Source of the DNA: Urechis unicinctus
Taxonomy: Eukaryota; Annelida; Polychaeta; Xenopneusta; Urechidae
NCBI GenBank assembly: GCA_034190875.2
Contig: CM067354.1
Location: forward strand, 41,686,559-41,750,558
Length of the DNA: 64,000 bases
Reading direction: 5' to 3'
The position numbers and the translations under genes were made by a program. How positions within the stretch are numbered: position 1 is the stretch's first letter; each line of letters starts with the position of its first letter. This document shows, in pieces, positions 1 to 14,210 of the stretch. The notes below the pieces were generated by a model. It saw nothing but the letters and a program-made list of their open reading frames with translations, made no database searches and was not told the origin of the DNA.

Positions 1-35
1 CAGCAAACATTCGGATTCCCGTTCGCAAAACCTAG

Positions 36-302
36 ATATTGATCTAGCGTCCTAATACAGAGCCTTGATATTGGTGTAGCGTCCTAATACAGAGCCTCGA
101 TTTTGGAGTAGCGTCCTAATACAGAGCCTCGATATTGGTCAAGCGTTCTAATACAGAGCCTTCATATTATTGAAGCGTCCCAATACAGAGCCTCGATATT
201 TGTGTGGCGTCCTAATACACAGGCTTGATATTGGTGTGGCGTACTAATACACAGGCTTGATATTGGTGTGGCGTCCTAATACACAGGCTTGATATTGATA
301 TA
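36..302. repeat. 32-bp minisatellite, unit 1
   Basis: About 8 copies of a 32-bp motif built around GCGTCCTAATACAGAGCCT. The GCGT words fall at 47, 79, 111, 143, 175, 207, 239 and 271, so there are no indels. Two subtypes are visible: the first five copies read ATACAGAGCCT and the last three ATACACAGGCT. Confidence 0.95.
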
Positions 303-999
303 GTGATGTAGTTACAGCATTCAGCACGGTGCCATGCATTATGAATGATAGAAAATATCGCTCATAAATTTTATTCCCTATCATTGTTTGCCTGTCCAAA
401 TTAACCAAGAGGAATGGCCCTCAAAAGATCTATAATGGGTGAATGTTTGGTGCGCAACCTGGTCGCTCTGTTCTTGGCATGATAATTACATTACACTTTG
501 TGAATGTAAGATATTGTTTTATAAGCATAATCTAATGCTTATATAGCAAACAATGTGTAATGGGTTCGTTTTTATATAGCTTACGCCAAAACAAGTATTC
601 AGCACTCGGTAATATTATATGTTGATCTAGGGCGATGCCGTGCCGCCAGTTTATAATCGACTTGACAATTACAGATGATCCCTAAGCGACAGGTTAGTTG
701 TAACCATAATGGCGCCCATTTCGAAAGTTATCGTCAGTTTGTTTAACGATTAACAAAGTTAACATTCAACACTCTAGCAATTCTCTTTACTATGGTAGCT
801 CGTGTATACAAACACATAAACAGGTATATATAAACCCATAACTGTGGGAATACATACATACACCCCTCCCCCCACCCATATATGCAATGAAGATAATACA
901 TTATGATGCAGCTGCAAATTATGATATATTGCCAATTTACCAAGATCATTGATATATTGCCACTTTGGGGAGGAGCACGCGAACCACAATCAACTCGCT

Positions 1000-1960
1000 G
1001 TTTCAGTTCCAGCCACTATAGTCAGGCCTTATAGTTAACTCTATACAATAGTGCATCCATGCAATAATGTATAAATTTGCTTACAAAAGAAACATTTCTT
1101 GTGACACTATAACGCTGCTGAGTTTAATCTAGTTTTTTGGAGGCATAAACTATCATATTCTGTTTTCCATCTTCGATTTGGAAGAGCACAGCATCAATCA
1201 CTACATTAGATGCGTCATTCTATAGGATAAAGTGTTCCTAAGGCATACGGTCGCTAAAGTTGGGCCATTCCACAAAGTCTACTTGAGCTTAACAAACGCT
1301 TCAGCACACAGAATTGCAAACTAACTCTGAGCAGCTATATCACTGAACTTGGTAATAATTACACAGCGCTTAAAACTGCTGCACAGCTTTAGCTGATGAC
1401 GGGGCCTTCCAAATATTAACAGATTCAATAATCTATGTATTAGGTTTCAATATTCAATACTTCTTTCCCACCCAGTGGCCTGTAAATATCAGCTATGGCT
1501 GGTGGAATTCACACTTAGATGGCTTCAGCTTTAAACCAGCATTTTTTTAATCGCATGAGAACTTCTTCTAGCCTTGCCAAATGTTTCTCTTGATATGAGC
1601 TGAAAATAATAAAATCGTCCAAATATATCAGCAGGGATGTATATTACAAACTCAAAAGGCAGCTTAGTATATTCAAACAGACCATGTTTTAATGATGAAC
1701 GCTGTGTTGTGGTGAGCTTCCATGTCTAGCTTCAGCCACCAGTATCCGCTTTGTATTTATGCGAGGTATTTATGCGAGGCAAAGAGTGAGCATCTATCAC
1801 AGTTACCTCATTCAACTTCATAAAATTATTATTTGTAGAGACCGACCATATCAGGCACTGATCGTATACGGTATGTACACTACTCAATGTACACGTAGTT
1901 TAGCTAAAGACTTTCTTGGCAATCACTATAGTTTTATTGTGAACAGCCGAATTGTATAGC
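1000..1960 (-). pseudogene. Decayed Ty3/gypsy reverse transcriptase-RNase H, unit 1
   Basis: Reading the minus strand with frameshifts recovers the Ty3/gypsy pol order. VIDAHSLPRIN (1800-1766) corresponds to the family's 'T..AYPLPRI'. SGYWWLKLDMEAHHNTAF (from 1750) corresponds to 'SGYWQV.....TAF'. GLFEYTKLPF (about 1685-1655) precedes the catalytic box IYLDDFIIFSS (about 1629-1600). LKPSKCEF lies at 1528-1505, then KAVQQF-stop-ALCNYY at about 1390-1350. RNase H follows as NDASNVVIDAVLFQ and YASKKLD (1219-1127), then TQQRYSVTR. Stops and frameshifts are frequent and there is a 13-bp internal duplication (TATTTATGCGAGG at 1756-1781), so no protein can be made. Further downstream on this strand (about 480-304), faint integrase-like words (RAIPL, AVTTS) run into the minisatellite; that part is only a suggestion. 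No LTR was recognised. Confidence 0.85.
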
Positions 1961-2375
1961 ACCAAACGCTTTAATTTGGCTCACATATAAAGAAATCATT
2001 CTCAGTTTCTAGCGATCACTTGATCATTTAGCATTAATCCCGATGATGCAGCAATTTAAGTACAGCAATGCCATTGCATTGGTAGATGACGGGAAAGTAA
2101 GGTTCATTTGATGCAGCGTCTAAAAAGTACCATCAATGTTTTTGTGCAGTATTGGTAGACGCCTCGGAGTCCGACATATCAATATGGTCCACACATGCTA
2201 ACCTTACAAAGAATACTTCACCTCTCTGTCGAAGGTGTAGGATAATACTTGTGCCGCCGTCAGTAATGATTACGCAAGTCACTGTTCAACAATAAACAAG
2301 CTTGTCACAATGGTTGGAATTTTGCATTAGTATCAATTATCAGCAAACATTCGGATTCCCGTTCGCAAAACCTAG

Positions 2376-2642
2376 ATATTGATCTAGCGTCCTAATACAG
2401 AGCCTTGATATTGGTGTAGCGTCCTAATACAGAGCCTCGATTTTGGAGTAGCGTCCTAATACAGAGCCTCGATATTGGTCAAGCGTTCTAATACAGAGCC
2501 TTCATATTATTGAAGCGTCCCAATACAGAGCCTCGATATTTGTGTGGCGTCCTAATACACAGGCTTGATATTGGTGTGGCGTACTAATACACAGGCTTGA
2601 TATTGGTGTGGCGTCCTAATACACAGGCTTGATATTGATATA
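2376..2642. repeat. 32-bp minisatellite, unit 2
   Basis: Same array as in unit 1, with the same copy number and subtype order. The minisatellite was therefore already present when the 2.34-kb unit was duplicated. Confidence 0.95.
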
Positions 2643-3339
2643 GTGATGTAGTTACAGCATTCAGCACGGTGCCATGCATTATGAATGATAGAAAATATCG
2701 CTCATAAATTTTATTCCCTATCATTGTTTGCCTGTCCAAATTAACCAAGAGGAATGGCCCTCAAAAGATCTATAATGGGTGAATGTTTGGTGCGCAACCT
2801 GGTCGCTCTGTTCTTGGCATGATAATTACATTACACTTTGTGAATGTAAGATATTGTTTTATAAGCATAATCTAATGCTTATATAGCAAACAATGTGTAA
2901 TGGGTTCGTTTTTATATAGCTTACGCCAAAACAAGTATTCAGCACTCGGTAATATTATATGTTGATCTAGGGCGATGCCGTGCCGCCAGTTTATAATCGA
3001 CTTGACAATTACAGATGATCCCTAAGCGACAGGTTAGTTGTAACCATAATGGCGCCCATTTCGAAAGTTATCGTCAGTTTGTTTAACGATTAACAAAGTT
3101 AACATTCAACACTCTAGCAATTCTCTTTACTATGGTAGCTCGTGTATACAAACACATAAACAGGTATATATAAACCCATAACTGTGGGAATACATACATA
3201 CACCCCTCCCCCCACCCATATATGCAATGAAGATAATACATTATGATGCAGCTGCAAATTATGATATATTGCCAATTTACCAAGATCATTGATATATTGC
3301 CACTTTGGGGAGGAGCACGCGAACCACAATCAACTCGCT

Positions 3340-4301
3340 GTTTCAGTTCCAGCCACTATAGTCAGGCCTTATAGTTAACTCTATACAATAGTGCATCCAT
3401 GCAATAATGTATAAATTTGCTTACAAAAGAAACATTTCTTGTGACACTATAACGCTGCTGAGTTTAATCTAGTTTTTTGGAGGCATAAACTATCATATTC
3501 TGTTTTCCATCTTCGATTTGGAAGAGCACAGCATCAATCACTACATTAGATGCGTCATTCTATAGGATAAAGTGTTCCTAAGGCATACGGTCGCTAAAGT
3601 TGGGCCATTCCACAAAGTCTACTTGAGCTTAACAAACGCTTCAGCACACAGAATTGCAAACTAACTCTGAGCAGCTATATCACTGAACTTGGTAATAATT
3701 ACACAGCGCTTAAAACTGCTGCACAGCTTTAGCTGATGACGGGGCCTTCCAAATATTAACAGATTCAATAATCTATGTATTAGGTTTCAATATTCAATAC
3801 TTCTTTTCCCACCCAGTGGCCTGTAAATATCAGCTATGGCTGGTGGAATTCACACTTAGATGGCTTCAGCTTTAAACCAGCATTTTTTTAATCGCATGAG
3901 AACTTCTTCTAGCCTTGCCAAATGTTTCTCTTGATATGAGCTGAAAATAATAAAATCGTCCAAATATATCAGCAGGGATGTATATTACAAACTCAAAAGG
4001 CAGCTTAGTATATTCAAACAGACCATGTTTTAATGATGAACGCTGTGTTGTGGTGAGCTTCCATGTCTAGCTTCAGCCACCAGTATCCGCTTTGTATTTA
4101 TGCGAGGTATTTATGCGAGGCAAAGAGTGAGCATCTATCACAGTTACCTCATTCAACTTCATAAAATTATTATTTGTAGAGACCGACCATATCAGGCACT
4201 GATCGTATACGGTATGTACACTACTCAATGTACACGTAGTTTAGCTAAAGACTTTCTTGGCAATCACTATAGTTTTATTGTGAACAGCCGAATTGTATAG
4301 C
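3340..4301 (-). pseudogene. Decayed Ty3/gypsy reverse transcriptase-RNase H, unit 2
   Basis: This is the unit 2 copy of the same relic, with the same disabling stops and frameshifts as unit 1. The gene was therefore dead before the unit was duplicated. The extra T near 3805 lies between the KCEF and KAVQQF words and adds one more frame change. Confidence 0.85.
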
Positions 4302-4722
4302 ACCAAACGCTTTAATTTGGCTCACATATAAAGAAATCATTCTCAGTTTCTAGCGATCACTTGATCATTTAGCATTAATCCCGATGATGCAGCAATTTAA
4401 GTACAGCAATGCCATTGCATTGGTAGATGACGGGAAAGTAAGGTTCATTTGATGCAGCGTCTAAAAAGTACCATCAATGTTTTTGTGCAGTATTGGTAGA
4501 CGCCTCGGAGTCGGAGTCCGACATATCAATATGGTCCACACATGCTAACCTTACAAAGAATACTTCACCTCTCTGTCGAAGGTGTAGGATAATACTTGTG
4601 CCGCCGTCAGTAATGATTACGCAAGTCACTGTTCAACAATAAACAAGCTTGTCACAATGGTTGGAATTTTGCATTAGTATCAATTATCAGCAAACATTCG
4701 GATTCCCGTTCGCAAAACCTAG

Positions 4723-4989
4723 ATATTGATCTAGCGTCCTAATACAGAGCCTTGATATTGGTGTAGCGTCCTAATACAGAGCCTCGATTTTGGAGTAGCG
4801 TCCTAATACAGAGCCTCGATATTGGTCAAGCGTTCTAATACAGAGCCTTCATATTATTGAAGCGTCCCAATACAGAGCCTCGATATTTGTGTGGCGTCCT
4901 AATACACAGGCTTGATATTGATGTGGCGTACTAATACACAGGCTTGATATTGGTGTGGCGTCCTAATACACAGGCTTGATATTGATATA
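4723..4989. repeat. 32-bp minisatellite, unit 3
   Basis: Same array as in units 1 and 2, with one substitution (TTGATG for TTGGTG) near 4921. Confidence 0.95.
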
Positions 4990-5689
4990 GTGATGTAGTT
5001 ACAGCATTCAGCACGGTGCCATACATTATGAATGATAGAAAATATCGCTCATAAATTTTATTCCCTATCATTGTTTGCCTGTCCAAATTAACCAAGAGGA
5101 ATGGCCCTCAAAAGATCTATAATGGGTGAATGTTTGGTGCGCAACCTGGTCGCTCTGTTCTTGGCATGATAATTACATTACACTTTGTGAATGTAAGATA
5201 TTGTTTTATAAGCATAATCTAATGCTTATATAGCAAACAATGTGTAATGGGTTCGTTTTTTTATATAGCTTACGCCAAAACAAGTATTCAGCACTCGGTA
5301 ATATTATATGTTGATCTAGGGCGATGCCGTGCCGCCAGTTTTATAATCGACTTGACAATTACAGATGATCCCTAAGCGACAGGTTAGTTGTAACCATAAT
5401 GGCGCCCATTTCGAAAGTTATCGTCAGTTTGTTTAACGATTAACAAAGTTAACATTCAACACTCTAGCAATTCTCTTTACTATGGTAGCTCGTGTATACA
5501 AACACATAAACAGGTATATATAAACCCATAACTGTGGGAATACATACATACACCCCTCCCCCCACCCATATATGCAATGAAGATAATACATTATGATGCA
5601 GCTGCAAATTATGATATATTGCCAATTTACCAAGATCATTGATATATTGCCACTTTGGGGAGGAGCACGCGAACCACAATCAACTCGCT

Positions 5690-6651
5690 GTTTCAGTTCC
5701 AGCCACTATAGTCAGGCCTTATAGTTAACTCTATACAATAGTGCATCCATGCAATAATGTATAAATTTGCTTACAAAAGAAACATTTCTTGTGACACTAT
5801 AACGCTGCTGAGTTTAATCTAGTTTTTTGGAGGCATAAACTATCATATTCTGTTTTCCATCTTCGATTTGGAAGAGCACAGCATCAATCACTACATTAGA
5901 TGCGTCATTCTATAGGATAAAGTGTTCCTAAGGCATACGGTCGCTAAAGTTGGGCCATTCCACAAAGTCTACTTGAGCTTAACAAACGCTTCAGCACACA
6001 GAATTGCAAACTAACTCTGAGCAGCTATATCACTGAACTTGGTAATAATTACACAGCGCTTAAAACTGCTGCACAGCTTTAGCTGATGACGGGGCCTTCC
6101 AAATATTAACAGATTCAATAATCTATGTATTAGGTTTCAATATTCAATACTTCTTTTCCCACCCAGTGGCCTGTAAATATCAGCTATGGCTGGTGGAATT
6201 CACACTTAGATGGCTTCAGCTTTAAACCAGCATTTTTTTAATCGCATGAGAACTTCTTCTAGCCTTGCCAAATGTTTCTCTTGATATGAGCTGAAAATAA
6301 TAAAATCGTCCAAATATATCAGCAGGGATGTATATTACAAACTCAAAAGGCAGCTTAGTATATTCAAACAGACCATGTTTTAATGATGAACGCTGTGTTG
6401 TGGTGAGCTTCCATGTCTAGCTTCAGCCACCAGTATCCGCTTTGTATTTATGCGAGGTATTTATGCGAGGCAAAGAGTGAGCATCTATCACAGTTACCTC
6501 ATTCAACTTCATAAAATTATTATTTGTAGAGACCGACCATATCAGGCACTGATCGTATACGGTATGTACACTACTCAATGTACACGTAGTTTAGCTAAAG
6601 ACTTTCTTGGCAATCACTATAGTTTTATTGTGAACAGCCGAATTGTATAGC
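5690..6651 (-). pseudogene. Decayed Ty3/gypsy reverse transcriptase-RNase H, unit 3
   Basis: This is the unit 3 copy, essentially identical to the other two and carrying the same lesions. The reverse-transcriptase end lies close to the right edge of the array (about 6791). Sequence beyond that edge is unrelated to the unit. Confidence 0.85.
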
Positions 6652-6791
6652 ACCAAACGCTTTAATTTGGCTCACATATAAAGAAATCATTCTCAGTTTC
6701 TAGCGATCACCTGATCATTTAGCATTAATCCCGATGATGCAGCAATTTAAGTACAGCAATGCCATTGCATTGGTAGATGACGGGAAAGTAA

Positions 6792-8550
6792 CCTTTCACT
6801 GTTACTAAATTGCGGCGATTGAACAAATCTAAGATCACTTGGTAATTGTACACCAGTAGATAAGAGATTATTCAATCAACCGCGTATGATTTGCTTAGTT
6901 GGTATGGTATGCTGTAATGAATCGTGGACAACATGGGCAGGTGCTACTTTTGTATGTAAATGGGTTGAGGATTTACAAGAGAGCATAATGGCTTTACATC
7001 ACACGGCCACATAGGTTCACAGACTTGCTCATAAGGCATCTGTGTTTTTCTTGTCAAAGATTTATCAAATGAAGCTTTCGCTGCTTGACTGATTGTTCAC
7101 TGAGTCTAAGAGCGAGCCACACACGTTTATGAGTAACAAAAAAGTAGCTAGTAATTTGCTGGTAGAAAACTACCTCTCTGTAGTAGGGATGGGGTCGGTA
7201 TCAATCATCAATCGCAATGTAACGATGTGGAAAATTGTTATCGATCACCGCTTTATCACTACACCTAGAAAAGACCGGTAATGCGGGACAAATTAAGATG
7301 ACGTGTAGCTTTGAGAAGGCAGGAACTCGTTTGCTCTGCTGATTCGCATATTGAATTATGCCTCAGTTGTAGACAGATGTCTAAGTGCATACTACCAAAA
7401 TAATTCTTGTCCTCATAAACGGACGCACTCACGCACTGCATCAGAAACGTTTTGGGATTCATTTTCCAAATGTTCACATCTACCAGCTTTAAACTAATCC
7501 CCCGGATATTAAAAAGCAAAGACGAGTTTGGTTGTTCGTCAAACATTCGTTCGACGCAATGGCTATATTAGACAATTTAACAATTGATTAAACTTACTTA
7601 ACTGAATGTGCAATGCTAACAAAGATGCCAACGATCGTGGTTTGCATTAATTTGCATATCATATATTGATCTTGAGGAGTACAATCGATTACTCGCATGT
7701 TTACCCATGGTAGCTACACTCGAGCAGCGTTTTGCTGGTCTCTCTTTTCAGGCTGAGATAAGTATGGTATTTACGCAACACAACTTAAATCTTCCCTCGA
7801 CTGTGGTGAAGTAAAGGATTTCCAGATCATCAGCCTAACCAAGCTGATAAATGGCTCACAACTTAACACCGGCGGGGGCTCGCGCAAATTGCATAGACGT
7901 AATTGACAGAGAGTTATTATCAAGCGTGGTCTGTTACCGTGTGCAGAAGTTTTGAGTGTTCGGCTCTCTATGTTAGACTTACGGTAAGATACTGCAATGT
8001 CATAGTCTATAGCTGAAACCACTATAAAGATAATAGTGTTTGAGACAATGTGAATGATTGATTGATAAAAAATATGTGATTATCAAACGTACAGTCTGCA
8101 TTCTTGTGTAACCATTTTCATTCTAAGAAAATATCGTCATGGTAGATCAGTTCTGGATCATAGCAGTGTTTCGTACAACCAAATTACCAATAAATGTTCT
8201 CAAACCTGCCTATTATACCCGAATCATATTTGTTTCGTGCGCTTCTAATTATAACAGTTGATGCTATTGCCAAGCAATAGGTGAACAAATCGATCTAACC
8301 TGGGAGAGATTTCACTTACGATTCGAGCATGGTAGACCAATGGAGTACCTAAAGCACCGTGAACTGCATTTGCATTAATGCAACACATTCAGATGAATTC
8401 AGGAAATTACAAAATATTATTTAGAAAGCAGGTGTATATAATTAGGCGGTTGAACCACATCACAAAATAAAACCAACCTTGTTTCGTGGCATGCATGCCC
8501 ATCAATGTATATGGTATTGATTCAGTTACATTATTCTGTAATAGCTCATC
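6792..8550. other. No recognisable gene
   Basis: Single-copy-looking AT-rich sequence directly after the array edge. Minus-strand open frames of 93 codons (7265-7546) and 83 codons (7771-8022) match no family I recognise and have no splice or promoter context. Confidence 0.5.
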
Positions 8551-8635
8551 CGTTCACACCTTGGTATTGAACCCACAACCTGTGGGTCGAATGGCGACGC
8601 AGTTCACTACTACGCCACGGGAAGCGGCTTATTTG
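8551..8635 (-). repeat. tRNA-derived SINE head
   Basis: On the minus strand there is an A-box-like TGGCGTAGTAG (8617-8607) and a B-box-like GGTTCAATACC (8573-8563), 33 bp apart. This is the spacing of an RNA polymerase III internal promoter. The context GTGGCGTAGTAGTGAACTG is typical of the tRNA-like head of invertebrate SINEs. The cloverleaf is not intact and no CCA or poly-A end is clear, so it is not a functional tRNA gene. The 19-base core CAGGTTGTGGGTTCAATAC recurs at about 33.07 kb. Confidence 0.6.
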
Positions 8636-8639
8636 TAGA

Positions 8640-11009
<2,370 letters not shown>

Positions 11010-11224
11010 GCAGGCAAGAGTGGCAAATATTTGCCAAAACACACAAACGCACATTGTCAGAATCACAATGATGTTACTGCTGAGTAATCGATTGATTAAT
11101 GCGCAAAATGCCTCAGATGCAAGAATATCAATCTGGTCAACTTAATTACTCATTTATGTTGATGGTCTGGGCTAATGTGTTTTTATTGCTGGTAATATAA
11201 CCACACGGGGCATTGCCCAAACAA

Positions 11225-11560
11225 CAAATATACATGTCACAATGGTTCCATAAATGCAGTAGCATCAAATATATAACGACATCAACGCAAGCATTTAGAC
11301 TCAGCAAGTAACCCCTTCGCTCGCAAAACCTCGATATTAATGTAGTGTTCTGGCAACAAAGTCTCGTTATTGATGTAGCGTCCTTGTCACAAAGCCTTGG
11401 TATTGATAATGCGATATGGTTACTATGCACGGCACTGTGCCATGCATTATAAATGACCGAAAACATGGTTAGTAAATGTTATATCCTAGCATTGTTTTCC
11501 ATGCCGCACTGAGAGAGAACAATGGCACGAAAAATCAAACAATCTAGGATCCGTTGTTGG
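11225..11560. mobile_element. Diverged relative of the 2.34-kb unit
   Basis: The order of features matches the sequence around the unit boundary. TGTCACAATGGTT is followed by TTCGCTCGCAAAACCT, then about 2.5 degenerate copies of the minisatellite (about 33 bp here; GATGTAGCGTCC at 11378), then ATGCACGGCACTGTGCC and ATGCATTATAAATGA. The unit has TTCGTTCGCAAAA in other wording, GCACGGTGCCATGCATTATGAATGA and so on. Similarity is clear but far below the near identity of the main array. This is an old, independent copy of the same element with fewer minisatellite repeats. Confidence 0.8.
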
Positions 11561-11580
11561 CACTTTCCATAATGACAGTC

Positions 11581-11643
11581 AATCATCCCGTAACTGTTGT
11601 TACTGCTCCATGATTGGGGTCTATGGTCAGTCACGGGATGTTA
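11581..11643. repeat. Inverted repeat, 16-bp arms
   Basis: AATCATCCCGTAACTG (11581-11596) pairs with CAGTCACGGGATGTTA (11628-11643), 14 of 16 positions, with a 31-nt loop. It lies between the reverse-transcriptase relic and the minisatellite of the diverged gypsy relative. Confidence 0.6.
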
Positions 11644-11689
11644 GATGGAATCAAATTAGCATCAACATTTGTTATGTGAGACAGTAAAG

Positions 11690-11850
11690 CGATAATGCGC
11701 TTATCTCAGTTAAAAATATAGCTGATGTGAGAAATTGATGGCCAACAAAGGTATTTCTTGATTTTCCATGCTTGTCCTTCGACATTCTATTAAAACCTGA
11801 ATTGTGAGGGTTTTGTCCAAACAACAATATATCATTGGCAAGTATTGAAC
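11690..11850 (-). pseudogene. Ty3/gypsy reverse transcriptase fragment
   Basis: One minus-strand frame reads NDILLFGQNPH (about 11845-11810), then KDKHGKSRNTFVGHQFLTSA (about 11785-11725). This resembles the gypsy order catalytic 'DDILLFG' then 'K(C)xFGKxxxxFxGHxxxxxG'. The stretch between the boxes is shorter than in functional enzymes, so there is an internal deletion. On this strand it precedes the diverged minisatellite copy at 11.3 kb. That is the same order as in the 2.34-kb unit, which supports a single old, deleted element. RNase H was not found between them. Confidence 0.6.
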
Positions 11851-11949
11851 ACGGATAATAAAATGTGCTGTACATAATTGAAATACCGATAAATGTTTGA
11901 AAAATCATCCAATATATGTGAGATATTTGAGAGGGGGTGGTGGGCATTG

Positions 11950-13548
11950 CAATGAGGTAGCGTCGGTAAACTTTGATTCGTCTGTAAAGCCCATTATTTA
12001 TTTACGATGGTCAATAATCTTGAATTGTTATAACCATAATTGTCAAAGCTACAGTACCAATGATCATTTAACATTGGCATGTCTTTGGTGCCAGTTTAAC
12101 ACCTTTGTTGCACATGTTGAAAAACATATTAGAATAACTAAATTGCAGTGGTACCACCTGTCAAACGATGATGCAGTTTAATATACAAAAATCCTCAACC
12201 AATATGTATGAGATATTTGATGCACCCGGAAATGCAACTTTTATGCTGGGACTATAGATTTCGTTATGTAAGCTATACTGCACCATGAATACCAAACCAC
12301 CAATGAGTTTTCAGGCTTAATGGCCCAGGCCAAAATGCCAATACAAAATGGGATATAGCCTAAAACCATAGACACGTTCAACCGTCTTGACCGCCAGTCA
12401 TCATCATTCAATGATGACTATATGTCTCTCTGTCACAGCGCCCACTCATGTAACGAGAGTTGACATGTAACGCGTGGTTGATGATGACAGCCAATGCAGG
12501 CTACCGAAAACGTATGACCAAGCATCAGGTAGCTTTTTGCGAAATGTGTAGCGTTTATGTTGGCTAATCGTAGCGGCTGATCATCACTCATTTTGCGTTG
12601 CGGAAGACAATCATTCACTCAGCTTATGCAAGATACGCCATGAACATACGAGAATCCCATTTGGATACGTATTTGACTGAAACACTGAATAGCCATATTA
12701 AACATATATGTTGATGGAGGTTGATTGGAGGAATGGCTGATGCTGGTCCTGCGTCCAATGTTGTACGCACCAATGGTCGGGCGGTCCGTTGTGTATGGTA
12801 CGCAATGACCCATTTCATAATGGAACAAAATTCCAAATGTGTGTTTTAGGGTAGCAAAGAGGGTAACTTAGACCTAAGCGGGGAATAGTGTATTCGTTCT
12901 CCTTAATCCATTCGTGGTTAAATAAAGATCATTGGTATTGAGAAATAATGTTTTAGATAGTGGTCGCCTGCATGAAAATCTACTTTGTGAAAGCCCATAT
13001 ATTATAAGGACTTGTCTCACCTAATCAATCCGCCTGAAAAAGCGCATGCATGTCAGTTTAACTTCTCATACCTTAGATGCACAACTCCACCACACGAGCT
13101 TATGTATTATCGAAAATTACCGAAAATAAAAGTTTCAGCATTTTAGTCATTCGTCATTGCCTCCCACTTCGCGGGCATACCATTGCAGACACACAGCGTA
13201 CCGTTAAACCGTATATATACTTTCTGTAGGACACTATATTTGATTTCGTTGAGGTAACCACTTCCTTGTTGCCGCTATCAGTGATTCACTAATCTTCTAT
13301 GACTCTCCCGCTTCCTGTAATTAGAGAACAGCTTCCTCTGAGAGCAAAAACCTGAATTATAAGCGATGTAATTACTCACCATTTAAGAGGACGCAGCCTT
13401 TATATACCCACTACGGCTTTATATGCCCACTTCGTTTGAATCGCGTGTGTCGATGTGTAGCAGATACAACATTCCATCATGCACAAAACAATCAGCATTA
13501 TGGTACAATGGATGATAATGGGGGATTTATGTCCTAAACTATTACTAA
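11950..13548. other. No recognisable gene
   Basis: Nothing identifiable. A roughly 36-bp sequence ending in GAGATATTTGA near 11930 is repeated imperfectly near 12215. A perfect 9-bp stem AGTCATCAT/ATGATGACT lies at 12396-12419. Confidence 0.5.
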
Positions 13549-13709
13549 GAGACCAGCAGGGTTCAAGACCATCAGTTATGAATGAGGTGAATCGAGTAAA
13601 TGTTTCTGACATAGGCGGGACTAGCGCCAAATTTATCCTAGTAGAAGCAACCAGTACTCCTGAAGGTGTTCGGTTCTTATGTAGATGACCCGACTCTGTG
13701 TCTGGTCTC
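13549..13709. mobile_element. Possible 161-bp MITE
   Basis: GAGACCAG at 13549-13556 is mirrored by CTGGTCTC at 13702-13709, with further imperfect pairing inward. The flanks (ATTACTAA and ATTCTATG) could be a decayed target duplication. It could also be chance, because only 8 bp are perfect. Confidence 0.3.
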
Positions 13710-13803
13710 ATTCTATGTCCAATGCATCAACAAATAATGCTGCTGCAATATCGTAACTATCGAATAATATCCACCATCAATGTTTAGAATTCACGTTAAT
13801 TGT

Positions 13804-14210
<407 letters not shown>

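Larger units (their letters stand above)
1..6791. repeat. Tandem array of 2.34-kb units (about 2.9 copies)
   Basis: Unit 1 runs 1-2340, unit 2 2341-4687, and unit 3 starts at 4688 and stops near 6791, about 250 bp short of completion, right after the shared word GGGAAAGTAA. The units are almost identical by eye. Unit 2 differs from unit 1 by one extra T near 3805 and a 6-bp TCGGAG duplication near 4509. Unit 3 has a few private changes (A at 4921 and 5023, extra T residues near 5256 and 5341, C at 6711) and shares the extra T with unit 2. The chosen unit boundary is arbitrary, because the first base of the window already lies inside a unit. The array therefore probably extends leftwards. Each unit contains a 32-bp minisatellite and a decayed retrotransposon gene. 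Confidence 0.97.

Noticed and set aside
11170-11235. TTGTTGTTTGGGCAA (minus) resembling a second ILLFGQ reverse transcriptase word
   Set aside because: No other RT motif accompanies it and it lies on the wrong side of the minisatellite for the diverged element.
13479-13711. Overlapping open frames, and a SYVDD word resembling a reverse transcriptase active site
   Set aside because: The YVDD word stands alone, with stops nearby and no other RT motif in order. The region is better described as a possible MITE.
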